Positions 1-10,500 of a stretch of DNA of 64,000 nt are shown here, piece after piece. Numbering within the stretch: the first letter of the stretch is position 1; every line of letters begins with the position of its first letter. The notes below the pieces were generated by a model. The model saw nothing but the letters and a program-made list of their open reading frames with translations, had not been told where the DNA came from and made no database searches. The DNA comes from Ptiloglossa arizonensis (taxonomy: Eukaryota > Arthropoda > Insecta > Hymenoptera > Colletidae). The position numbers and the translations under genes are program-made. Location of the stretch: the NCBI RefSeq assembly GCF_051014685.1, contig NC_135052.1:9267105-9331104 (forward strand). Direction: 5' to 3'.

Positions 1-2459
1 CGTCCAGACTCATCAATGCGCCGTAGACACCATTTATAGCGTCGTGACATCAATTTGCGAGCATGCAAAGTCTGTTTATCATTAACATAATTGATGCTCG
101 CAGATAGAATCGGTTGTCGTTTGTGTCCTGTTACGTAATAAAGAAAGTGGAAGAAGTGTATGCTGAATAGTCATTGGGAAATGAAAACGAATGATAAACG
201 AAATGGTCCATCGAGACGCGAAATACACTTTATCGGGCACCATGGAGAAATGCTGAAGTTACGAGTAGAAAGTAGTAACAAACGTAAATACAACAAACGA
301 TTTTTCGTTCACGCTCGTTGGGCGCTAAGTTACCGAAGTTAATTACGATGTATAGGTATACAAAAATATAACGGTCAAAGAAACACATTAATCATGAATT
401 ATTTATCGCGTTGATTTGTAGAAAAAGTAGTTAATCGCAAAACATCGAGATCACACGGTCCAATTATAATTACTGTTATGAAAAATAAAGAAACAAGCGT
501 ACACCGTACAATGTGATTCGTAACTCGAGGAAAATGTATTCTTTTATCGCTTAAAGAAAAGCTTTCCTTTGAATCTTGCGAACGAGCGTAACAATTTTCA
601 ACCGCGATTAACAAACTCGATTCGAGCAGGACTATTACAATAATCACTGCTTTCCTTCGTAATGCGAAGCAAAGATTAGAAGAAGAAGAAAAAAAACAAT
701 TAACTTTTACGTTTTAATTGTTTCATTCGGGCTTGTATCTTTCCTTTAAAAAAGCATCTGTTCTCGCTGTAGGTACTTTTATAGGAGAAAGCTCTTACCT
801 TGAGAACCTTTTTAAAAACTGGTCTCTCGAAACGGATTTTTAGAACTCTTACTATATTTGTTTGAGTTACTAATTATAGCGTTCACCTCGAAACGTGTTA
901 ATACAGCGTTTTTCTCTCTGAAATACTTTTTCACGAACAGTTTGCCAGTTATTTAAGGTCGTCGAGTCCGATGAATCACCCTGTACACAGTGCTACAGAT
1001 TTGTCGCAAAAACCTTACGAAACTTTTGACAAAGAAGAAACAAACAGACACTCTTCTCCTAAGTACGAGTATCACGATTTGAGTTAAGTACAAACGTAAT
1101 GAAACTTTCGACCAAAAAAAAAAATACCATCTCCTAAGTAACTAAAATAGCACGATTTGGGTTAGATCCGGGCCAAGTACAAACGTAACGAAACTTTTGA
1201 CCAAGAAGAGGAAGAAAATCACCGTTTTCCTAGAAACGAGTAACACGGTCCGGGTTGGGTCCGGACCAGGTATATAACGCGATGAAATTTTCGAGAAAAG
1301 GAAGAAACATCGTTTTTCTCGCGATAAGTAGCACGGTGTAGCGATCTTAACGCTAACTTGATATCGAGGTTACTTATGAACGATGAACCAATTATCCGCG
1401 TCGCACTTGATACATATAAGGAACGAATGCGGTGTGGGAGGGGCGCGTGCATCGGCTCGCAAGCAATATCGTAAAATAAGCTTCGTGGGGGCCAGTCTTG
1501 TGCACCAATAAGGCAGCATTCTGGCCAGGTCAATGCTTACTGGTTTTGTGTTTCACCTCGTTCCCGCGTCTCTCGCACTTTCAGCGACATCCGCTTCGGG
1601 CGAAATGCTTGCGTTAGCAGAAGGATTCTCGATCCTTTTTCGAGGGTAAACCGGCTCTCCCTCCACTCGTTCCTCGCGTCCTGATTCACGCTCTCCTTGA
1701 CGAACCTTTCGATGAGTACACTCGCGAACTCATTGTTAGAAGTTTTTCGTCATTTGCGAAAAATCTCCTTCGCGACGCCACGAACTGTTCGCGATCAAGT
1801 TCGATGTTTGGCGTTTCGAAAACGGGTAGAAATTATATCTGGGTAAGAATTTCAATGAACGAATAGAGAACGAGCAACATTCGTCGAGTTGTTCGTTCGA
1901 TGAAAGGTGCAATATTAATGGTACGGTTAAATTGTATTTCACGTTTTAGGAACAAATGTTGTTACTTGTTTGAAATTAGTAACGTAACGAGTGCATAATT
2001 TTTATTCGATGAGAAAGTGTTTTACGTGACTGTTACAGATAAAGTCGTATCGAACTGGAGCAAAATATAAGTATACATTTAACAAAAACGTTGGAGAAAG
2101 TATATATCAATGTATATAATTTCTCTCACGGTTACAGATTCGATCTTTTACTGTCTCATGAAACGCGTAGAGTGTTTCGTTAGATATTTTTGAATGAGAA
2201 AATATCGTTGCGTTGGATATGAAAACAAGAGACGAAAATGAATATTGTTCAAAGGCTTGAATGAAATAAAATTCCAAAATTGAAGTCGGTGTAAGAGAAA
2301 ATCTTCATTTCGCCATGTTCGCGTGCTCGTTCAGCTATCAGCTCGTTGGAGAATTAAAACTTGACTGCATACGGTGGATGCTTGTTTTTGAAAACCATTA
2401 ATAGACGAAACACGTTTTTGTACGAGTTCCGCTTCCTTAATTATGTTTTAAAAAAAAGC
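1..2459. other. upstream non-coding region
   Basis: No exon could be supported here. The stretch holds a degenerate tandem repeat (about 1005-1340), a moderately GC-rich patch at 1440-1720 and otherwise AT-rich sequence. A 38-residue ATG ORF at 1533-1649 starts with a hydrophobic, signal-peptide-like segment but has no other support. Confidence 0.5.
1005..1340 (+). repeat. degenerate tandem repeat, units of about 75-96 bp
   Basis: Units begin near 1058, 1133 and 1229 with 'cctaagta' or 'cctagaaa'. They continue through a 'cacgattt/cacggtcc' block and a 'gtacaaacgtaa-gaaact-tt-gacc' block, and end in an A-rich tail. Partial units flank them (about 1005-1057 and 1318-1340). The copies are clearly diverged, so the array is old. 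Confidence 0.6.
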
Positions 2460-2544
2460 ATGCATTTTCATGAACACGCGTGCGTACCCGTTGCAAATAA
2501 ACACGGGCCGTGTTCCAGCGAAACGAAACTTTTTATTTTGCTCG
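2460..2544 (+). CDS. EML: candidate alternative first coding exon of EML
   Basis: An ATG at 2460 opens 28 codons (starts MHFHEHACVP) and runs to a consensus donor, GTAAGT, at 2545, leaving one base (g). That phase fits the exon at 3610, where g plus ga gives a Gly codon. The alternative N-terminus would be 28 residues from here plus 35 from the next exon. The peptide matches no family I know and its codon use is not decisive. Support is the phase and the perfect donor only; the true 5' end could lie elsewhere or outside the window. Confidence 0.3.
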
Positions 2545-3609
2545 GTAAGTAAGGAATGCGGCAAAAGTTATCGCGCTAGAAACTCGATATAGAAAACACC
2601 AGTTCGCCGTATCCGAATACACGAGCGACAAGATAAAATACGCTTTCTTCTTACGTTGCGAGGAACGTAAGCGCGAAAGGTGCAACGCGTCCTAAATAGT
2701 TTCTGTAGTGGCTTCGTCCGTATTCGCGATCGTGTGCCGCCATTCGTTTTCATTGGCCAAGGTCGCGACGCGTTCATTTTCCTCCTCGTGACAGGAATTC
2801 AATCATCGACGTCGATGGAACAGGGAAACTCGAATGATCGCTCGGTTGATAAAAGGAAACTCAACATCCTCGATTATCCGTGGTATCTGTGATACCGTGA
2901 ACCGTGATACTACTCTCCTCGAATAAAAATTTGATAAAAAAAACTTACAAGCCAGCGAGTAACGAACACCTGAGAGAAATATTACCAGACACTTTACGCG
3001 TTGGCGAAAACAAAATGTGCGAATAGAAATCAATTTCTATCGCGTTCGATTTATATTTACCGTATAATTTTCCAAATTGCTTTACGTTGGTATACGTACA
3101 AAGGCACGTATACTTGTGTGCTGTAGTTGCGTTCGAGAAAATAAGGAAACGTTAGATTACTTCAACGATGGTAGTTCTGAGAAACGCTATGAAATTAAAA
3201 TCGACGATTTTTTCGAAAGACACTAGACTCAGCGAATCGTACCAATTATATCGAACACGAAGTTGCAAAATGGTTTCCATCGAGTCTCATCGCTAAGAAC
3301 AAATTACTCTTGCAACGCGTTTTTAACTATTTTCTTACTTTTGAGAATTGTTTTTAGATACATCGAGAAAAATTGAAACACGGTTGGTAACTTTTCGCAG
3401 TTCTGTATTTAATACATTTGGTATAATTCGTCTAAGATTAATTTGTATAGGGGAAATGTAAGTTGATTCTCGTGGCGAGTAAAACGTGGAGTGAACTTTG
3501 ATATTAAAACGTATCAACGTATTTTACAGTTAATGCGTATTCGCACGATGCGCTCGGTAGATGTGTAGCTGTAACAGTGTAATTGAAAGTAATTTATTTA
3601 TTTCTCCAG
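2545..3609 (+). other. candidate intron between alternative EML 5' exons
   Basis: AT-rich sequence between the GTAAGT donor at 2545 and the acceptor 'tatttatttctccag' ending at 3609. It contains several short spurious ORFs on both strands. I see no other supported feature. Confidence 0.3.
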
Positions 3610-3714
3610 GAACGGAGTCTTCAACGAAGGAGCAATATCAGCATGAAAAGAAAAGTTCGAGCTCGACGATGCACGTAAACGGGCATTCGACACACGGCGC
3701 GAGGCAAGAAATGG
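3610..3714 (+). CDS. EML: candidate alternative upstream exon of EML
   Basis: A 105-bp stretch lies between a pyrimidine-rich acceptor (tttctccag) and a GTAAGC donor. Its only coding-like frame encodes a hydrophilic Ser/His/Lys/Glu-rich peptide (starts TESSTKEQYQHEKK, ends GARQEM). Entry and exit are both phase 1. The final g joined to the 'ac' that opens the coiled-coil exon at 16752 makes GAC (Asp), so it can replace the 13380 exon without a frameshift. Low-complexity polar N-termini ahead of the coiled coil are usual in EMLs. It could also belong to another upstream gene, but the phase match makes an EML isoform the simplest reading. Confidence 0.55.
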
Positions 3715-4845
3715 GTAAGCTTTTATTTAAAAAAAAAAGAAAACAATTATCTATTGACACAGAGCGATTGAAATTTACACTACTCGGGGTAAAAATAAAA
3801 CTACACGAGTTTTTACTACTGCTAAGTAGTTTTGCAAAGTGTTCTTGCCCATTGAGAAAAGAACATAATGTAAATAGGGGGGAACCTGCATCGGCGATGA
3901 CTCAATGGTCACCATTTTGAACTGCTTATGGTAACAGCGCGTATCTATTGGTGTCTTATCGAACCGTTTTATACCGATAAAATATTCATTCTTCGATACA
4001 ATTTCTCATAATATTTTCCTATAGAAAATGACGAGAATTTGCTTTAAAAGAAGTACGGTTCCGTTTAAAAAAAAGAAATTCAATTCCACTTTGAAAGTAC
4101 ATTGTTGCACTTATAGAAAAAGCGAGGTCATCGAAAGACCGACCTTGTTATACCACTCAACTTTTTCTTCTCATATTTGTTTCTAACTTCGACCAAGCAA
4201 GAAATACTTACACACTGTTGGAATTTATCTCCAAAGCAGTGTTTCTCAAACTGTGTTTCCCGATAAATCGTAGTTCGTGGCGTACGTACATTTTATATAT
4301 TTGCAGACTGCATTTGCATCGTTATAATATTCACCGTTATTTTTTGCTTATTAATCCCTTGTGAAACGAATTCCTTTGTTTCGAATGATCAGAGATTCGA
4401 ACCGATATCGATCCATACTTATCATTTAGAACGAAAACAATTTAGAACATAGAAAGACACATTGTTTAACCCGCTTCTCATAATTTTACCCGACTACAAT
4501 ACAGTTACAATTTTGTACTGTAAACTATATCGTGCACTCCTAATAATACAGATCGAATCTACGTACTGAAACTAGACACAAAGCAAACCGGAAATACAGA
4601 AATCATTACAGTCCCTATAATCTAAAGCAGGAGAACAATATCAATAGAAATCTATACAAAGAAAACCATTATTTCAAATTATTTCTAGCCATCATTGCTA
4701 GTTTGGAAACCAAAAGGAAACAAATTATTAACTAAAAGAACCTCATAACCAAGTAACATTATTTTAATACGATCGGGTAAAATGTCTACAAAATATTATT
4801 TTTATACTAAAAGAATTGACATTATTTCTGTATACTTTTGAGCGT

Positions 4846-4906
4846 CATAGTACTGTAGATACAACCGCATAGTACTGTAGATACAACCACATAGTACTGT
4901 AGATAC
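4846..4906 (+). repeat. 22-bp tandem repeat, about 2.8 copies
   Basis: Units start at 4846, 4868 and 4890. The first two are identical except for the last base (g or a), and the third stops after 17 bases. Near-identity points to a recent local duplication. Confidence 0.85.
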
Positions 4907-5319
4907 TCTATGGCGAGTAATGCGCAAAGAAGAGTGATGACCGATTTTCAGTGGAAGCCATTACGTTGAAACGTTAAAGTTGCTCCACTTCCCTAGACGT
5001 CGCGGAACAAAGAAACGGCCGCGTGAAAAATATGAGAAACTAAAAATAACAGCGAAGATATTCGTTTCCGTGTGTCTAGGAACACCGCTCGTAACTTTGG
5101 CATTCATATCCACGGGAACTACGGGCCGTAACTTTCGATTCGTAAATTTCACGATCCGAACGGCGCCACACGAACGCCGCGACGCGGAATCGAATGTGCG
5201 TCGTAAACGCAGAGAATAGACATTGTATGGTGACCGGTGGCACTTGTTATATAAGCCATTCAAGGTGTCGCTGATGACGTTATGCGAAGGTGCGCTCCGC
5301 TCATCCTGTTTTTTCATCA

Positions 5320-5520
5320 ATGTCGACCCTTCGTTTAAACTCTCAGCCACTCGACAGACGAGTAACGGGGTCCTGGTTGGAATTTCGCGAAATACCAACG
5401 TTCGCCAACCACCTGAATCCAGTTGGAGTTCCTGCGACATTCCAGCGCCTTGTACAGTTCATTGGCAGCTGCATGAATGATTCGGTGAATTTAAACAATG
5501 TTAAACACCTTCCAACGTAA
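5320..5520 (+). pseudogene. possible Ty3/Gypsy-type reverse transcriptase scrap
   Basis: A 66-codon ATG frame contains VPATFQRLVQFIGSCMND at about 5423-5480. This recalls the conserved 'APATFQRLM...VL' segment of Ty3/Gypsy reverse transcriptases, with a preceding WLEFREIP where the family usually has 'yeF..mPFG'. The catalytic YxDD box does not follow: the frame ends first. No LTR, integrase or protease was found nearby. The similarity is short and could be coincidental; if real it is a very old, inactive fragment. Confidence 0.2.
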
Positions 5521-7533
5521 AGAAACCGAGGACTGGTGGTTTTTACTTTGGAAAATGATGAATACATTTCGGGGATGCATCGTACGCCCGTTGAATAAAT
5601 TACATTTTCGGATTTAATTAGAGGAGAAACTTTAACATCGGAATTAGTTCCGCGGTACTGGAACTCATTTTCGAGACCTGTTGTGCGAGATATTTAATGT
5701 AATTTTAGAGACACCGAAATAAGAGAGTAAAGTGTACTTTATTATCGTAATATGGCGGTTTCGTTCAGTTTCAGCGCGCACGGAGGTAATTTTGAACGTT
5801 GGGCAGGTGCGTTTAATTTTGAAAATACGATGGATAAAACGTTTCTATGGTAAAATAATTTTTAGGAATCCAGAGGAATGGTAGTTGAATTACTAATTGA
5901 TTTTTTTTTTTTCACGAAAGTCGTTTTTCTGATAAAGATACTTTGTAAGATTCGCCAAATTTAAATTTCGAAATAAACAAATCCAATTGCAGTGCCGTAA
6001 TTGAAGAGTTTAAGTGTTCACGATTTGCTCGTAAATTTATTCAACAGTTTTGATATGTATCGACATAACAATTGTTAATTGCTAACGTTCGTATTAAAAT
6101 TTTCAAAATACTAATGTATAAATTAAATGGTCAGTGGAGGTTTGACACAAGATACCATAAGAAATATAAATATATACGTGCAATCCTTTGTAGGCTATTA
6201 ATAACTTTACATGTATACATAATTAGGCGGCACTCACATCCAACGTTTTACGCCTACGTATCGAAATGTGAATCCTCTCTAAAAATACTTTAGCCAGTCA
6301 TTCTCGGTCAAGAATCTTGCGATTATATCACTATAGCAATAAGAAGGAAGAGGCCAAATTTTGACATTTAAAAGTCAGTAGAAAGTAGAAGAAATTTAAA
6401 ACTCTTTCTTTATCTAAATAAAATTTCAATAAAAACAAACATTATTTTCTATACGTATATTTATTCGATAATACGTTAATGCCTGGCAGCTGCATGAAAC
6501 AAAATTTGCCTTTTTTACGTTTCTATTAAACAAATGAGAAAATACGTTCCGAAGAGAAACCGAGTATTGTTTGAACGAATATTTATTACTACGATATTAC
6601 TAGGATACTACTATTTTCTGTTTCGATAATCGAACAGTTTTGTTTTCACATTTTTCTTATATTTATAAGTCTCACTTAGAGACGCCTCGACATTATTTCT
6701 TACATATATATCACTTGCTACTTTACCGAAAAGAAACTCGTAACTTTACCCTGTGTTGTAATACTTAACGCAGAGCAAGACGAGATTACCGTTTGTGAAC
6801 ATTAATTTAACCAAATTCTAGAATACTCTCTTAAACGCAATTCGGTGTCGTATAACCTTGTAAAAGTCCGTGATTTAGTACGAGTAGTTGCTACTTGGCG
6901 CGAAATTACGATTCCGCTCAGCTTGGCCTTATTTTGCGGGCTGTTTCATCCGCTGGAATTGTGCCGGTGGATGACATAACAGAAGTAACGTTAATGGAAC
7001 AACTCCCTCGATATAGGACAAGATGGTTTCGAGGAATTGTTAGGGTGTGCCCGATATCCAGGATGCGATTTGTTCATTAAGGGCGAACCTAAAAGGTGAA
7101 TCAATCGCGTCTAATCTCATCTCCGGAAATGACTATAGCCGTTTAAGCTCCATTTACGCGATAGGTGTTCCGTGCTAAAAGCACGCGTAACACGGATCAC
7201 GGTAACGATTCTAAATACCCGATTCGTGTAGTGAAAAATATCAATTTTCGAAAATATTGCAAGATCACGTGATACAAATGAATATTTCGTAATCGTTTTT
7301 ATCACGGTAGTAATACTAAACAGAATACGTATAAATCACCACTAAACGTGGGACAAAGTATTGCGTCTTAGTGAAACAAATTTTTATTTTGAAAATACAC
7401 TTTACGAATTTCGAATAATTTATAATTAAGTTCCTTTGAAAATTCAGAAAATAAGATAAAGATAAGAATATCCAGATTTAATACGGCTTATATAATTAAA
7501 ATTGCAACAGAGGTACAGATTAGTACGAGGTAA

Positions 7534-7578
7534 CTGACAGCCCTGACAGGTTTGACAGTCCTAACAGATATGTCAGTA
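7534..7578 (+). repeat. 9-bp tandem repeat built on TGACAG
   Basis: Five consecutive 9-mers: ctgacagcc, ctgacaggt, ttgacagtc, ctaacagat, atgtcagta. The first three keep TGACAG, the core word bound by Meis/Homothorax TALE homeoproteins; the fourth and fifth are degenerate. Whether it is a regulatory cluster or a decayed minisatellite cannot be told from sequence alone. Confidence 0.6.
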
Positions 7579-10500
7579 TGTGAGTCCTTTTTTGATCTGT
7601 ACTATGTTGTACCAGTTCTGGAATAAATAATGTTTTATGTCATCGATAGAACTCCGCCTTGCGTCTAATTAACCCTTCTCCTTCGTTGTTAAATTTAACG
7701 ATAGTATATAGCTTGTATTTTCTGTAAGCAATTTAACAATCATAATATTTTCCCGCGATTTCTCCTTAGACGACTACAGCTTCGCACTGTTCTATAGTAC
7801 TCTACTTGTACTCCACGAGCATGCGTTCCTTTCTTTTCGTCCGTTAATTAATAGCGCTACGTGGAAAAAAAAATGATCGAAAAATGCAAGTTTAGGCGTA
7901 AAGATACAAATCGGATGTATGTATTCTCGAATGTATGAATAAAAAATTTTACCATGTGTCATTTTCGAAACCATAATTTGACGCGAAAACTATAGAGTCG
8001 AGAACAATACTTTTTTTCTTAAGTCTGTTTCACAAAGGGGGGACCGCAACCCCTAGTGGTATTATCTGAGGGAGAGGAAAGAAGGCACAGAAAATTTTTC
8101 AATCGACAAAAATATAAAAAATATCTCTCTTCGTTGACACATTAATTTCATTGAAACTCCGATTTGTTTCGAGCACAGAAACTTTCTCTTTCTTTCGAGA
8201 GGATATTTTTCAAAAAATTTAAAAAACACTACCTCAACTGTTACCAACGTAAAAGTGTACACTATAAACAGTAGGGAGTACAAAATAACAATTCGACTTC
8301 AACGAACAATAATGCTATCTGGACATGTATTTGTTGGTCCAATGGAAAGTAATCGTACAATTTCAGAATACACGCTACAGTTTTCGTATTACGCCACAGT
8401 AATTTCGCTGACTGAGATTCCGCTCAGGTGACTCCGTATTCGAGATACGGGCGATTCGGTACGATAATTTTCACACAAGAATACGGTATCGTTCGTAGAG
8501 AAATATTGTACATCGAAAAAAAGTCACGCATTTTAATCACACGAGTTCATCTCCCGTGTACGTATCGAAACGGTTATCCCAAGCCCTGTCAATGGCTCGC
8601 GTTGCGTAGCCGCGTTCATCTGGATCATCTGGAGTATCTAGAACGTATTGATCGCGCCTAAGCAGTTGTACATTCGGGCTGACAGTAACGTTGGGGCGGC
8701 CGCACGGAAAACACACGTGTCACACGCTCTCGTGACGGAAACCACGGGTCTGGGTTGTCCTTCTGTGAACTACGGGAAAACTCGAGGGAAAGTGCAAAGC
8801 CCCTGTGGGCTCAGAACCGATCGAAGCGATTCTTCGGGTTCAAAGTGGTCGCGAGCGTGATCGTCGTGGACGCGGTGAGACCGTTCATTTCTTTCTCTAT
8901 CGTTTTCTCTTTTGAGCATTATTTCGAGGGACACTCGGCCGCGTTAATTCTCAGACGTCGTACGAATCGTGATCGAAGATGTTCGTTGAATCTGACACCG
9001 TGTTACGTTTTTGATAGCGGCTCGTAAGTGCGATAAGCTGGTTGCGACATCAACAGTGCGAAGTTTTCGACACGTTATCTCGGAGTGGTACAGTGTTATC
9101 GATGAAGATTCCACGAGAAACACCGATCAGTGGATCGGACTTTTAGAAATTTCATTTATTTCGAGGTCGAGTCGAGCTCGTTTCCAACGGGAAAACGAAG
9201 ATTTCCATGTGGACGCGAGCAGAATTCGAATTGAGAGATTTCGGAGCGATGCTGGGAGCCACAATTTCTTCTCGATGAGAACATATTTTCGATCGTTTAG
9301 GGTAATCGCTCCGTTTGAGTTTCCTTTCTTTTTCTTTTCTTTTTTTTTTTTTTTTTTTGTCTCGGTGCTTGTACAAATTTTGGAAACGTTGTTACACTTG
9401 CGGTTCGTCGACGATTCGAATAACGTCTGGTACTCGAATAGTTTGCTTATTAATTTGTTTACTGGAAACTTTGCGCAAATGTTTTCGAAGATACGAACCG
9501 ACGATTCGATACGAGTTTTCTGTTGTCAATAACGTTTGAAACTAACGGGATCGTTATACAGAATGTTTGTCGTCGATATGACACGGTAAAAAGAAATTTT
9601 TCGATACTCTTTGCTCCAAATCGCTCGATTGCGCGTCGAAAAAATGTTTGCCGATCAGCTGTATTTACAAATACTCGGATATTTTTATCGAAAGTTTGCA
9701 ACTTCGACGGTTTTCGAGCCGACGAAAATAAATTCTTTACACGTCATCGTATTTCGAATTAAATCGTGTCTTCCTTCGCTGGAATCTTTTTAATTAAAAT
9801 TTTAACGAATCAATATCGAATTATTTCTGTATCGTTGAGAAACTAGTTCTATACGAAAGTCTTTGGTCGATACGCAAATTAAACGTATTACTTTTAATTG
9901 AAATTTATACACTTTTTTCTTCGTGTAGAAAATAAATACTTTATCAATTGTTGAACTGAAAATACAGTGCACAAAATTTCTTGAAATATGTTTACCGAAA
10001 TGTATGCATCGTGTTCAAAGATTAAAAAGCACTTAACTAACATTGGTTAACTTTATGCATAACAGATAGGGAATTTATTAAAGAGAATATTCCTCTTTAC
10101 AATATACCACGTGTATTTGCACTTTTATGGGTTGAAAACTTTCTTGGATGCTGGACGATATAGAAGCAACGACGAGACTCGAAAGCTATTGAATGTTTAC
10201 ACAGTACGTTGAATTTTTCAGCTAACTGGACGATTATAATTTATCTTGCACCGTTATCATCTCAAATAGAAAAAGGAATACCAAACGCTCTTCCATATCT
10301 TTGAAAGATACATAGCCTTACATAATGCTCGTATTCTACTTCTAACCCTGGTGACACGTTGTAGGAGTCGTTTCAGATTACGTTAGCTGCTAAGAAATAT
10401 TAATGTGCAATAAGAAAGATCATCTCGCACGCGGTCTTGTTGTTATTTCTATCGTTAACTAATCCCAGATTAACAAACGTAAAAAGTTCGTAAGGTAATT

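Noticed and set aside
4961..5440. Minus-strand ORF of 159 codons
   Set aside because: No recognisable family. It overlaps two open + strand frames in the same GC-rich stretch, so openness is not informative.
9011..9532. + strand ORF of 173 codons
   Set aside because: Starts at a non-ATG codon, contains a poly-Phe run from a T-tract, and shows no motif.
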